From contig NZ_VITA01000002.1 in the NCBI RefSeq assembly GCF_007827695.1, positions 248,001 through 312,000 of the forward strand: 64,000 nucleotides of DNA. Direction: 5' to 3'. This stretch comes from Sinorhizobium medicae. GTDB taxonomy: Bacteria; Pseudomonadota; Alphaproteobacteria; Rhizobiales; Rhizobiaceae. The stretch's first letter is position 1; every line of letters starts with the position of its first letter. The notes beneath the pieces are model-generated. The model was not told the origin of the DNA and searched no databases. It saw only the letters and a program-made list of their open reading frames with translations. The translations under genes were made by a program, and so were the position numbers. Positions 9,069-17,328 of the stretch are shown here, piece by piece.

Positions 9069-10631
9069 ATGGCTGTTTCTACCTCCGCTCCCGTCGACCT
9101 TTCCGCAGCACTGGTGCTGACCCCCACATCGGCTGCCGAATGGCTTGTCGTTCTGCCGGTCGCGTGGTGCCTGGCTGTCGGCGCGCTCCTCATGATGCTT
9201 CGCCGATGGGCCATTCTCCAGCCTGTGATAGCCCTGGCGGCTCTGGCCGTGCTCGTGCTGATCGACGTGGCGCTGCTCGATCATGTCGCGCGAAACGGTC
9301 CGACGACGATGGTGATGGGACGCTGGCTGCCGCCGTTCGGTATCGCCTTCACCGTCGACCTGACCGGAGCGCTCTTTGCTCTTATGGCCGCTGCCGTTGC
9401 GTTTGCCGCCGGCATCTTTTCGCTGGCCGATATCAACGAGAGCGGCCGGCGCTACGGTTTCTATCCGCTGCTGATGCTGCTGATGGCCGGCGTTTCGGGA
9501 GCCTTCCTTACGGGAGATATCTTCAATCTCTATGTCTGGTTCGAGGTCCTGCTGATTTCGTCCTTCGGTCTTCTGGTCCTCGGCTCCGAGAGGGAGCAGA
9601 TCGACGGGACGGTGAAATACGGATTTCTGAATCTGGTCGCGACGACCTTGTTTCTCGTCGCCACCGGCTTCCTCTACGCCGTGTTCGGCACGCTCAACAT
9701 GGCCGACATCGCGCGCAAGGCTGACGAACTGCGCGCCGGTGCGCCGCTGATGACATTGGTCGGGCTCTATGTTCTTGCCTTCGGCATGAAGGCGGCCGCG
9801 TTTCCAGTGAATTTCTGGCTGCCGGCTTCCTATCATACGCCTCGCGTGGTCGTGTCGGCGCTCTTTGCAGGCCTGCTTACCAAGGTCGGTATTTATGCCC
9901 TGATCCGGGTGACTGTCATGCTCTTCCCGGTCGAAAGGGAGGAGCTGAGCTTTGTACTGGCGCTTATCGGCGCGCTGACGATGATGGTCGGCGTTCTCGG
10001 TGCGCTCGCGCAAACGGATTTCCGCCGCATCCTCGGCTACCTCGTCGTGTCGGGCATCGGCTCGATGGTTGCAGGCATCGCCATCGGCGGACCAGGCGGC
10101 ATCGGCGGCGCAATTTTCTATGCACTCCATTCGATGCTGGTGATGACGGGCCTGTATTTTGCTTCAGGGATTGCCATGCGCCTTGGCGCGGATAGCTCGA
10201 TCTCGACGCTTGCCGGTCTTTACCGCAAGCATGTCGGATTTGCTGCGCTCACCTTGATGCTGTGCTTCGCCGTTTCGGGCCTCCCGCCCTTTTCCGGCTT
10301 CTGGCCGAAGGTCATGCTGGTGAAGGCAGCGCTCGACATCGGCGCCTGGTGGCTTGCCGCCGCGCTCCTTCTTGTCGGCTTCTTCACCATGATAGCCACG
10401 GGCCGGCTTTTCCTCCTGGCCTATTGGCGCGAGAGTACGAGACCTGACGCCGGCGGTACGACGCGCTTGCCGGCCAAGACTTTCGGTCCGCTTGCCGCGC
10501 TTACGCTGCTGGCGCTGGCGCTTGGCGTCTACCCCGAGCCGCTGCTTGCGATGATCCAGAACGCGGCGGCTGGTCTGGCCGAGCCCTCCGCTTACCTGAA
10601 TTCAGTCTTTCCCGCCGGAGGTCCGCAATGA
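9069..10631 (+). CDS. mnhD: Mrp-type antiporter subunit D
   Basis: A 520-residue NuoN/NuoM-like proton channel subunit. The conserved glutamate lies in 'LYVWFEVLLISSFGLLVLG' (~residues 154-172) and the lysine in 'ALFAGLLTKVGIYALIRV' (~267-284). 'FLTGDIFNLY' precedes TM5 as in other MrpD proteins, and 'GLPPFSGFWPK' marks a later conserved loop. About 14 helices are expected. It overlaps mnhE by ATGA at 10628. Together with MnhA it should form the two proton pathways of the complex. Confidence 0.95.
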   Translation: MAVSTSAPVDLSAALVLTPTSAAEWLVVLPVAWCLAVGALLMMLRRWAILQPVIALAALAVLVLIDVALLDHVARNGPTTMVMGRWLPPFGIAFTVDLTGALFALMAAAVAFAAGIFSLADINESGRRYGFYPLLMLLMAGVSGAFLTGDIFNLYVWFEVLLISSFGLLVLGSEREQIDGTVKYGFLNLVATTLFLVATGFLYAVFGTLNMADIARKADELRAGAPLMTLVGLYVLAFGMKAAAFPVNFWLPASYHTPRVVVSALFAGLLTKVGIYALIRVTVMLFPVEREELSFVLALIGALTMMVGVLGALAQTDFRRILGYLVVSGIGSMVAGIAIGGPGGIGGAIFYALHSMLVMTGLYFASGIAMRLGADSSISTLAGLYRKHVGFAALTLMLCFAVSGLPPFSGFWPKVMLVKAALDIGAWWLAAALLLVGFFTMIATGRLFLLAYWRESTRPDAGGTTRLPAKTFGPLAALTLLALALGVYPEPLLAMIQNAAAGLAEPSAYLNSVFPAGGPQ

Positions 10632-11104
10632 AGTTCCTGCTGACCAACGTAATTTTCACGCTGATCTGGGGAGCAATCAGCGCCAGCTTCACGCCCGCGA
10701 ACCTATTGCTGGGCTTCGCAGCCGGCGCCCTGTCGCTCTGGCTGATCCGACGGGAGCTGCGCCCGGTGACTTATCCGTTGAGGCCCTTGCGGCTTCTGCT
10801 GCTCGCATTGCTGTTTTTCAGGGAGTTGGCGATCTCCGCAACCAAGGTCGCGATCCGGGTTCTGCGTCCGAATATGGAACTGAAGCCCGGGATTTTTGCC
10901 TATCCGCTCGCGGTTAACAGTGATTTCGAGATAACGCTGCTCGCCAACCTGATCACACTGACGCCGGGAACTCTGTCGGTGGATGTCTCCGAAGATCGCA
11001 AGACCCTCTATGTACATGCGCTCGATTGCGCCGATCCGGCAGCCTTGCGGCGAGACATTGCCGGCGGCTTCGAGCGTCGAATCCGGGAGGCCTTCGAACG
11101 ATGA
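10628..11104 (+). CDS. mnhE: Mrp-type antiporter subunit E
   Basis: A 158-residue subunit of the MnhE family. Two to three N-terminal helices are followed by the conserved cytoplasmic domain with '[37 protein letters not shown]' (from ~residue 97), a strong family block. Overlaps mnhD and mnhF at ATGA junctions, so it sits in the translationally coupled core of the operon. Role within the complex is structural/ion-path related in Mrp systems. Confidence 0.94.
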   Translation: MKFLLTNVIFTLIWGAISASFTPANLLLGFAAGALSLWLIRRELRPVTYPLRPLRLLLLALLFFRELAISATKVAIRVLRPNMELKPGIFAYPLAVNSDFEITLLANLITLTPGTLSVDVSEDRKTLYVHALDCADPAALRRDIAGGFERRIREAFER

Positions 11105-11487
11105 CGCCCGCTGCAGTTCTGAGCACGGCTTCGGGCCTGGCGCTCGTGCTCCTCTCTCTGGCGCTGCTGATGACGGTGCTGCGCATTGTTCGCGGGCCAA
11201 CACTTCCGGACCGGGTGCTCGGGCTCGATATGCTGGTTGCGATCGCCATCGGCTTGATCGCGGTAATCGCCGTCAGGACCGGATTCTATCTCTACATCGA
11301 CATAGCAATCGCCCTCGGGCTTGTCGGTTTCCTCGCGACCGTCGCTTTCGCCCGCTTCATCCTGACGCGGGGTCTCGCACCGGAACGCATGTCGCCGGGT
11401 GCAACGGACGTTTCCCGCCCGAACCCGTCCCCGGCGCGCCCGCGCCCGGGACAGGCCGGGCGCCGTAAACGCAAGGGGGCACGCTGA
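11101..11487 (+). CDS. mnhF: Mrp-type antiporter subunit F
   Basis: A 128-residue MnhF/PhaF subunit with three helices. The signature '[18 protein letters not shown]' (~residues 24-41) connects the first two helices, and the C-terminal tail is rich in Pro, Arg and Lys, longer than in most MrpF proteins (~90-100 residues). The start at 11101 overlaps the mnhE stop (ATGA); a longer in-frame reading upstream would run inside mnhE and is unlikely. Its stop overlaps the mnhG ATG. Confidence 0.93.
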   Translation: MTPAAVLSTASGLALVLLSLALLMTVLRIVRGPTLPDRVLGLDMLVAIAIGLIAVIAVRTGFYLYIDIAIALGLVGFLATVAFARFILTRGLAPERMSPGATDVSRPNPSPARPRPGQAGRRKRKGAR

Positions 11488-11837
11488 TGGCCCTGCAGAT
11501 CACTGCCTACATCGTTGCGCTCGTGATGGTCGTCGGTGCATCCTTTTCGCTGCTCGCGGCCCTCGGCCTCCTCCGGTTTCCCGACCTTTACACCCGCATG
11601 CACGCGGCTTCGAAAGCTGGAACCATCGGTTCGGGCCTGCTGCTCTTTGCGGCCGGTTTGCACTCGCTCGATGCCGCTATCTTCGTGCGCGCGCTTGCGG
11701 GATTTGTCTTCTTCGTGTTGACGGCACCCATCTCGGCCCATCTGCTGGCAAAAGCCGCGCATCAGGCGGGCTACAGGATGACAAAACGATCGGTGATAGA
11801 TCAGCTTCCTCATAAGGAAGAGCCGCGTCGGCATTGA
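11487..11837 (+). CDS. mnhG: Mrp-type antiporter subunit G
   Basis: A 116-residue MnhG/PhaG subunit. Family markers are '[23 protein letters not shown]' (~residues 29-51), one of the most conserved Mrp blocks, and three hydrophobic helices with a basic tail. It is the last gene of the operon 5894-11837; a 405-bp gap then precedes mucR. I see no strong intrinsic terminator directly after it. Confidence 0.94.
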   Translation: MALQITAYIVALVMVVGASFSLLAALGLLRFPDLYTRMHAASKAGTIGSGLLLFAAGLHSLDAAIFVRALAGFVFFVLTAPISAHLLAKAAHQAGYRMTKRSVIDQLPHKEEPRRH

Positions 11838-12242
11838 TAGGCGGCATTTCTGTTTTTGTATTTGGCGACAATTTTGCCGGGCGTTACAATTTTAGCAATT
11901 CGGAATAAAGTTGCTGCAATCCGATAAATTTATGTTTTGACTTTTGCCCGATCAATGTTAATGCAGTAAATACAAAGTGTCGTCGTGGAAAATACTTTGG
12001 ACTGAAATTCCAGCCTGAGTTGTGATGCTTGTCCGTTGCTTTGAGGTGTCGGCCGATTTGGCGCCTTGGTGGTGGATCTTTCCTCTCGCAATTCGAGCCT
12101 TGGTGTTGCGGCAGAACCACAGTCTCTGTGGCGAGATAGCGGTCGGTTCCAAGGCGGTAAGCGCAATTTGACGGCATTTTGTACATCCTCCCCCTGAAAC
12201 GGTGTTTCAGGTTTCGTCGCTTGATTCCGATAGGAGAAAGAC
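11838..12242 (+). promoter_or_regulatory. AT-rich mucR upstream region
   Basis: About 405 bp with no credible gene. It is clearly more AT-rich than its surroundings, with T-A steps, which fits the AT-rich targets described for MucR/Ros proteins, and MucR-type regulators commonly repress their own genes. A weak sigma70-like pair is TTGACT at 11937 and TAATGC at 11959 with a 16-bp spacer. The leader ends with the inverted repeat at 12193-12211, one GATTC CcrM site at 12223 and an AGGAG before the ATG. Promoter placement is a guess. Confidence 0.5.
12193..12211 (+). promoter_or_regulatory. Inverted repeat in mucR leader
   Basis: Perfect inverted repeat CCTGAAAC-GGT-GTTTCAGG, 31 bp before the mucR ATG. 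It could be an operator or a small hairpin in the mRNA leader. It is not followed by a T run, so it is not a terminator. Confidence 0.55.
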
Positions 12243-12674
12243 ATGACAGAGACTTCGCTCGGTACGAGCAATGAACTCCTGGTTGAGCTTACGGCGGAGA
12301 TCGTTGCCGCCTATGTAAGCAACCATGTGGTTCCGGTTGCCGAGCTGCCGACGCTCATAGCCGACGTGCATTCGGCACTCAACAACACGACCGCTCCAGC
12401 GCCGGTGGTCGTTCCGGTGGAGAAGCCGAAGCCCGCGGTTTCGGTGCGAAAGTCGGTGCAGGACGACCAGATCACTTGTCTCGAATGTGGCGGGACCTTC
12501 AAGTCGTTGAAGCGGCATCTGATGACCCACCATAATCTTTCGCCGGAAGACTACCGCGACAAGTGGGATTTGCCTGCCGACTATCCGATGGTCGCGCCGG
12601 CCTATGCGGAAGCCCGCTCGCGGCTCGCCAAGGAAATGGGTCTCGGACAGCGTCGTAAGCGCCGCGGTAAATAA
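12243..12674 (+). CDS. mucR: MucR/Ros-family zinc-finger transcriptional regulator
   Basis: A 143-residue regulator. In rhizobia MucR controls exopolysaccharide (succinoglycan versus galactoglucan), motility and cell-cycle genes. The zinc finger is C79-x2-C82-x9-H92-x3-H96-H97, within '[29 protein letters not shown]', the prokaryotic Cys2His2 form. The N-terminal half mediates oligomerisation in homologues, and the tail is basic (QRRKRRGK). Length equals that of characterised MucR. AGGAG lies 7 nt before the start. It is monocistronic, ending in a strong terminator, and probably autoregulated through its AT-rich upstream DNA. Confidence 0.96.
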   Translation: MTETSLGTSNELLVELTAEIVAAYVSNHVVPVAELPTLIADVHSALNNTTAPAPVVVPVEKPKPAVSVRKSVQDDQITCLECGGTFKSLKRHLMTHHNLSPEDYRDKWDLPADYPMVAPAYAEARSRLAKEMGLGQRRKRRGK

Positions 12675-12712
12675 TCCGATTCGCGAGGGGCGACCAACTG
12701 AACTGTTGCTGC

Positions 12713-12740
12713 AAAGGCTGGCCGGAAGGCCGGCCTTTTT
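12713..12740. terminator. Bidirectional intrinsic terminator, mucR/sufE
   Basis: Hairpin with arms AAAGGC-T-GGCC and GGCC-G-GCCTTT around a GGAA loop, followed by T's on the + strand and also by T's when read on the - strand. It lies between the convergent mucR and sufE ends and should terminate both. Confidence 0.88.
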
Positions 12741-12771
12741 CATGAGGACGGGAAGACGGCGGGTTCGTCCA

Positions 12772-13194
12772 TCAAGCGTGCAGGCGACCTTCGGCCTCGC
12801 TCTTTATGCGCCGGATCATCGATCTGAGGCCGTTCGCGCGTTGCGAGGATAGATGTTCGATGAGGCCGATTTTGCCGAAGATCTCCAGAGCATCGATCCT
12901 GGTAATCTCCGAGGCGGGCTTGCCGGAGAAGATGGCAAGGACAATCGCCACAAGGCCGCGCACGATATGTGCGTCCGATTCTCCCTCGAAGGTGAGAAGC
13001 GGGTCTTCCGCAGCGCCCGCCGTATGGGTCACGAGCCAGACCTGGCTTGCGCAACCTTGAACCTTGTTCTCGCTCGTCCTCGAAGATTCCGGCATCTCGG
13101 GCAGGCTTTTGCCAAGCTCGATCACATAGCGATAACGGTCCTCCCATTCGTCGAGGAATGCAAAGTCGTCGATGATCTGGTCAATTGAAGTCAT
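12772..13194 (-). CDS. sufE: SufE-family cysteine desulfuration protein
   Basis: A 140-residue SufE protein, which accepts sulfane sulfur from SufS and passes it to the SufBCD Fe-S scaffold in the cytoplasm. The catalytic cysteine is in 'NKVQGCASQVWL' (~residue 49), and 'GLVAIVLAIFSGKPASEI' and 'SQRANGLRSMIRRIK' are conserved SufE blocks. I start it at 13194 (MTSIDQIIDDF), which fits SufE homologues; the longer form adds ten unlikely residues. The ribosome site is weak. It is not next to a suf operon here, which is common for rhizobial sufE. Confidence 0.93.
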   Translation of the reverse strand: MTSIDQIIDDFAFLDEWEDRYRYVIELGKSLPEMPESSRTSENKVQGCASQVWLVTHTAGAAEDPLLTFEGESDAHIVRGLVAIVLAIFSGKPASEITRIDALEIFGKIGLIEHLSSQRANGLRSMIRRIKSEAEGRLHA

Positions 13195-13336
13195 GCTATG
13201 CCCGGCTTTCGGTGCCAATCTCACTTCATATAGGAGACGCGGACGGCAAAGAGAACAGGCAATCGCGTTTGTCCCTGCTGCCGCTGCGGACGATCGGCTC
13301 CGACTCCGTAGCTCAGGAGGCGCTGCCTGGAGCAGG

Positions 13337-13756
13337 TCAGTGAGCGAGGCGTCGTTCGGGAACTGGCATGCGCTTGAAGGCGGGCTCTGTCTTCTCGGCC
13401 GCCTCCTCGGAAGGGTGATCTTCCGCCGGTGTGACGGTGCCCGTCATCACCTTGACGTCGGGAGCGCCGGCGTCGCCTTCCGCGAACTGGCTGTTGAGGA
13501 ACTCATAGGCGATCCGAGCGCCCTCGCGGGCACGATGACCGAGGGCGACGAAAGTCTCCGTACCCTTCTCGCAGACATCGGGCTTTTCTACGCAGATCGC
13601 GCTTATGTACTGGAAAGCCTCGTTCGCGGCCGAAAACGTGCCGCTGATCTCCATTTTCGGGCCGTGCTCGAGCTTCTCGCTGCTTGAGGGATCGAGAAAG
13701 GGCAGCAGCACCAGAACGAGCGAGAACCAGAACGTCGCCTTTACGAGAAACCACAT
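13337..13756 (-). CDS. DUF5330-type protein
   Basis: A 139-residue protein with an N-terminal hydrophobic segment (MWFLVKATFWFSLVLVLLPFL) acting as a signal anchor, then a region 'AANEAFQYISAICVEKPDVCEKG' with two cysteines, and a Pro/Glu-rich tail. This arrangement matches small Rhizobiales proteins annotated DUF5330, with no known function. It is likely anchored to the inner membrane and faces the periplasm. It is divergent from the DivJ-like kinase gene across a 495-bp gap and lies upstream of sufE on the same strand. Confidence 0.78.
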   Translation of the reverse strand: MWFLVKATFWFSLVLVLLPFLDPSSSEKLEHGPKMEISGTFSAANEAFQYISAICVEKPDVCEKGTETFVALGHRAREGARIAYEFLNSQFAEGDAGAPDVKVMTGTVTPAEDHPSEEAAEKTEPAFKRMPVPERRLAH

Positions 13757-14251
13757 CTTGCGCCCTCCTCTCTACCTGCCGCTCCGGCCGTTGTGTTTGC
13801 TCTTCGAACCTAGTGCGGGAATCACAAGGCCGCTTTTCCAGAAACCGCGATATTTGCCTCAAATTCTAATGAAATGCAGGATTTCATTGCTCGTGCAGCC
13901 TCTTTACCTTGCATTTTATCGATTATCGTTAACACCCATGGCATGGCTCCCCATACCAAGCCCTGCGTCTGCGGCATCGGGCAGTGGCCGTGCCTGCCCA
14001 AATCGTTAACGCAAACCGAAAAATGCACAAAAATCCGCTGCTTACGTGCCGTTAACCACAACTGGCGAAGTCTGCCCCGATTGCCTCGAATCGGGAATTT
14101 TCGGCCGTTCCGGGCATCATCCGAGCGCTGCCGTTTATTCTTTCATTAAGTCGGGGATGCGAGATTCGGGTCACACGAGGCGGTCGTCCGCGACGACGCG
14201 GACAAGTCCGATAAACGCCTCCCAAGAACAACAAATGCGGCAGGGCAAGGC
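13757..14251. promoter_or_regulatory. Upstream region of divJ-like gene
   Basis: About 495 bp with no convincing gene. It contains three GTTAAC palindromes (13928, 14005, 14051), which include the TTAAC half-site recognised by CtrA, and three GANTC sites (13819, 14088, 14163), the CcrM methylation target. None of the TTAAC copies forms a complete TTAA-N7-TTAAC box. Given the gene downstream, cell-cycle control is plausible but unproven. Confidence 0.45.
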
Positions 14252-15847
14252 GTGGGTCTATTGCGTGACATGGCTGGCAAATGGTTATCCCTCGTGGATG
14301 ACGCGGCCGCACCTTGGCTGCCACGCAGCGTTCTCGCCCCGGCAATCGTACGTCATGACTTCAGACGCCTGCGCACCGTCGCTGCCGTGTCCTTGACCGC
14401 GCTGCCGATCATCCCCCTCGCGCTGACGCTGGCACTGCCCGTATCCGCCGCGCTGCCGGCGGGAGCGGCGCTTTGGGCGTCGGCCTCCCTGTTGGCCGCA
14501 GCGGCGGCTATTTCCGGCGGCCGTGCCGAGCCGATCGTCGCTGAGGTGGAAGTGGCGCCTGCGCCGGGCCTGCCAGACCTCGATACAGCCTATGATCTGT
14601 TTGCGGGGTTGGTGACTGTCCACGATATCAGGGGCCACGTCCGGTCAGTACACGGCCGCGACGCCCGCGAATATCTGAAACTGATGCGCGATCCGCAGGG
14701 GCGCGGCTTCATCGAGCAGATTCACGTTTCGGATCGTATCGCTTTCCTGCGAGCGATCGATTCACTGCGCCTCGACAGCGAGCGCACGGCTGTGGACATT
14801 CGTCTCGAACGGACGTCGGCGGATGGTCCCCAATTCGCTCATTTCTATTGCGAGATGACGCCCCTTCGGGACGCTGAAGGAAATCTCCTCGCGATTGTCG
14901 CCCAGTCGCGCGATGTCTCCGAAGGCGCGCGTTTGCAGGCGGAGGCGGCAGCCAGGGCCGCGCACGCCGAGTCCGCAAACGATGCCAAGACCCGGTTCCT
15001 TGCCGCGGTCAGCCACGAATTGCGCACGCCGCTCAATGCCATTCTCGGTTTTTCCGACGTTCTTGCCGGTGAATATTTCGGGAAACTCGAAAACGATCGC
15101 CAGCGCGAATATGTGTCGCTGATCCACCAGTCCGGCACGCATCTTCTCTCGGTCGTCAACACGATGCTCGACATGAGCAAGATCGAAGCGGGCCGCTACG
15201 AGCTTCTCCGCGAACCTTTCCGCGTCGCCGAGGCCATCGCCGCATGCGAGGCGATGCTGTCGCACCAGGCGCGCGAGAAGGGTGTGCGACTGGCGAGCCG
15301 GGTTACCCGTTCGGTTGGCGAAATCAATGCAGACCAGCGCGCCGTCCAGCAAATTCTCATCAATCTCGTTGGTAACGCGATCAAGTTTACCGACCGGGGT
15401 GGGCTTGTCACCGTCGATGCCGCCCGGGAAGGCGCCTTGCTGAAGCTTACGGTCAGTGATACCGGAATCGGCATCGCCGCGGACAAGCTGAAGATGCTTG
15501 GCCAACCTTTTGTCCAGATTCAGAATGATTATACCCGCCGCTACGAGGGAACGGGACTTGGGCTGTCTCTGGTGAAGGGACTTGCCGAACTGCATGGCGG
15601 CGACGTTTCGATCCGTAGCGCCGAGGGTGAGGGCACCGAGGTCGTGGTCTCCATTCCCTGCGATGTTTCGAGCATTGCCGGAGCGGAATGCGCGCGCGTG
15701 CCTGTCACGGTGGAGTTTCCGCCGCGGTTGACGCTGCGCGGCGACGGAAAAAGCGATGTTGGTGAGCCGGCCGTGGTCGAGGCTCTCCGCAAAGGAGAAA
15801 TGGGTCGGGAAGGGGGACATGGCACCGCGCAAGCGAAAACAGCCTGA
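14252..15847 (+). CDS. divJ: DivJ-like PAS sensor histidine kinase
   Basis: A 531-residue membrane histidine kinase. Residues ~40-90 hold two hydrophobic segments, ~110-225 a PAS-like sensor domain, and the kinase core starts with the H-box 'FLAAVSHELRTPLNAILGFSDVL' (His255). N-, G1- and G2-boxes follow ('LINLVGNAIKFT', 'VSDTGIGI', 'GTGLGLSLVKGLAELHGG'). The HELRTPLNAILGFS core is that of the DivJ/PleC/PdhS group. DivJ phosphorylates the single-domain regulator DivK; the position next to mucR matches my memory of the S. meliloti divJ locus. A GTG at 14252 or ATG at 14270 could be the start. A peptidoglycan-binding protein gene overlaps its end by 29 bp. Confidence 0.82.
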   Translation: MGLLRDMAGKWLSLVDDAAAPWLPRSVLAPAIVRHDFRRLRTVAAVSLTALPIIPLALTLALPVSAALPAGAALWASASLLAAAAAISGGRAEPIVAEVEVAPAPGLPDLDTAYDLFAGLVTVHDIRGHVRSVHGRDAREYLKLMRDPQGRGFIEQIHVSDRIAFLRAIDSLRLDSERTAVDIRLERTSADGPQFAHFYCEMTPLRDAEGNLLAIVAQSRDVSEGARLQAEAAARAAHAESANDAKTRFLAAVSHELRTPLNAILGFSDVLAGEYFGKLENDRQREYVSLIHQSGTHLLSVVNTMLDMSKIEAGRYELLREPFRVAEAIAACEAMLSHQAREKGVRLASRVTRSVGEINADQRAVQQILINLVGNAIKFTDRGGLVTVDAAREGALLKLTVSDTGIGIAADKLKMLGQPFVQIQNDYTRRYEGTGLGLSLVKGLAELHGGDVSIRSAEGEGTEVVVSIPCDVSSIAGAECARVPVTVEFPPRLTLRGDGKSDVGEPAVVEALRKGEMGREGGHGTAQAKTA

Positions 15848-16757
15848 GCGTAACCGGGCGGCGCGGCGGGGTGCGGGTCTTGCCTTGCGCGGACTCGCTT
15901 TGGTCGGCCGTGGGCTGGTGCTCGCCGGCCGCCTGGTCTCCCGTCATCCGTTGAGCGCCGGCGGGACGGCGATTTTTGCGGTCGTTTTCAGTTTCGTGGC
16001 AGCAAACGCCATGTGGTATCAGCACGGAAGGCATCCTTCTCCGCTTCTTCGCACGCGCGTGCCCCTTGTCAGTCCGGAAGTGGCCGAGCGCCTTGCCGCC
16101 GCCAAGGGGGAGCCGGTCCAGCAGCGCAACGTGACCACCTTTGTCATAGAGAGGGAAGGTGAGACGCCCGTCCGCGATGCGGCTCCGGACGGGTCCAATG
16201 AACGCGGCGCCCCGCTTTCGGGCGCACCCGATGCGCAGGCCTCGACGCTGATTGCCGACATACAGAAGGAACTGGCAAGGCTGGGTCTTTACGAAGGAAC
16301 GCCGGACGGTCAAAGCGGCCCGAAAACTTCAGCGGCGATCCTCCGCTTCGAAAAACAGGCCGGCCGTATGGAGACCGGTACGCCAAGTGCCGGTCTGCTT
16401 CAGGCTCTGCGCAGCGCTGGCGGCACTCCGGCGCTTGTCGCCACGCCCGCAAACCGGCCCTATTCCGATCCGAAGACCGTTCCCGCCGATGCTGATCCGG
16501 TTGCCGCCGCCATCCGTAGCGCCGAGAAAGACGACGGGCTCGAACCGCGTCGTGGGGTTCCGGTGTCGAGCGAGATGGTGATGAACATCCAGAAGGGCCT
16601 GAGCAATCTCGCCTATGCGGATGTCGTGGTCGACGGGGTTGCCGGCGATCAGACACGCGCCGCCATCCGCCATTTCGAAAAACATTACCGCCTTCCTCAG
16701 ACCGGAGAGCCCAACGCCAAGGTTCTCAAGAAGCTCAAGGAAATCGGCGCGCTCTGA
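15819..16757 (+). CDS. Peptidoglycan-binding-domain protein
   Basis: A 312-residue protein with a very basic N-terminus (MAPRKRKQPERNRAARRG), a membrane helix at about residues 45-70, and two PG_binding_1 domains: 'IQKELARLGLYEGTPDGQSGPKTSAAILRFE' (~residues 148-180) and 'IQKGLSNLAYADVVVDGVAGDQTRAAIRHFE' (~255-287). No catalytic domain is present, so it probably attaches to the cell wall from the inner membrane. The ATG at 15819, after AGGGGG, lies inside the end of the DivJ-like gene, which implies co-expression and makes a link between polarity/division control and the wall an attractive idea (inference). Confidence 0.85.
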   Translation: MAPRKRKQPERNRAARRGAGLALRGLALVGRGLVLAGRLVSRHPLSAGGTAIFAVVFSFVAANAMWYQHGRHPSPLLRTRVPLVSPEVAERLAAAKGEPVQQRNVTTFVIEREGETPVRDAAPDGSNERGAPLSGAPDAQASTLIADIQKELARLGLYEGTPDGQSGPKTSAAILRFEKQAGRMETGTPSAGLLQALRSAGGTPALVATPANRPYSDPKTVPADADPVAAAIRSAEKDDGLEPRRGVPVSSEMVMNIQKGLSNLAYADVVVDGVAGDQTRAAIRHFEKHYRLPQTGEPNAKVLKKLKEIGAL

Positions 16758-16827
16758 CGCGATCCCGTCCTGCGCATGTTCAGGCTCTCGATTTGCATCG
16801 CGCCGTCCGCGCGTGTATCAGCCTTGC

Positions 16828-17175
16828 ATGCGCCTGAAATCCCACATTTTCGTCGCCTCGCTCATACGGAGCGTCTTTGTACGCGGCGGGTACGCGGCAG
16901 TGCTGCGCAAGGGAGCGGAGGAGGCGGGTGCGATCTTCATCCGCCAGCGCGGGCGGTCGGGCTATGAGACGCTCTATGCGCCGGCGCCGCAGAATTTCTT
17001 CGACGACGAAGGAGATACGTCGCGGAGATTCGAGGTGCGGTTGCGTGGCGCCGGGGCCGAAGACGTCGAACGGGCACTTTCCTCAGAAATCCGATTTGAT
17101 CCGGACTGCTGGATCGTCGAACTGGAGCTCGACGACTGCGGCAATCTCTTCGATGTGGTGGACGACCGCGGGTGA
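16828..17175 (+). CDS. DUF1491-type conserved protein
   Basis: A 115-residue conserved alphaproteobacterial protein. It opens 'MRLKSHIFVASLIRSVF' and contains 'GAIFIRQRG' and ends with the acidic 'DPDCWIVELELDD' block, which are hallmarks of DUF1491. No signal peptide or helix; presumably cytoplasmic. The ATG at 16828 was chosen because the conserved region begins there. It lies 70 bp after the peptidoglycan-binding gene on the same strand and may belong to the same transcript. Function unknown. Confidence 0.85.
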   Translation: MRLKSHIFVASLIRSVFVRGGYAAVLRKGAEEAGAIFIRQRGRSGYETLYAPAPQNFFDDEGDTSRRFEVRLRGAGAEDVERALSSEIRFDPDCWIVELELDDCGNLFDVVDDRG

Positions 17176-17183
17176 GCCTGCCC

Positions 17184-17289
17184 ACTGCATGTTTCCTTTA
17201 ATCGGATCCGATCGAAGGACAAAAACATGCAGCAGATCAAAGTGCTCTCAGCGACCTTTGTCCGTCTGATAAGACGCACGGCGCTGTAG
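17184..17289 (+). repeat. Structured intergenic repeat with a 20-codon ORF
   Basis: The left half (17187-17230) is a long hairpin: GCATGTTT pairs with AAACATGC, CCTT with AAGG, and ATCGGATCCGAT is palindromic at the tip. The right half carries a short stem (CGTCT/AGACG, around 17263-17276) and an ORF of 20 codons, 17227-17289, beginning MQQIKVL. The left arm recurs at 49179 and the right half at 45041 in degraded form. I recall near-identical copies between many Sinorhizobium genes. Whether it is a mobile palindromic element, an RNA or a translated micro-ORF cannot be decided here. Confidence 0.65.
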
Positions 17290-17328
17290 AGGTCATCTGC
17301 TGCTTCTTTTTTGTTGCCGTGTTGCAAT

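Noticed and set aside
8940-10130. Long antisense reading frame opposite mnhC and mnhD
   Set aside because: Same reason: charged, low-hydrophobic shadow of transmembrane codons; the + strand genes are clearly real.
11884-12271. Short reverse-strand ORFs in the mucR upstream region
   Set aside because: AT-rich regulatory DNA without ribosome sites; they run into the mucR start on the opposite strand.
13822-14149. Overlapping short ORFs in the gap before the DivJ-like gene
   Set aside because: Neither strand shows a ribosome site or a family-like protein; one contains many cysteines and prolines typical of chance reading.
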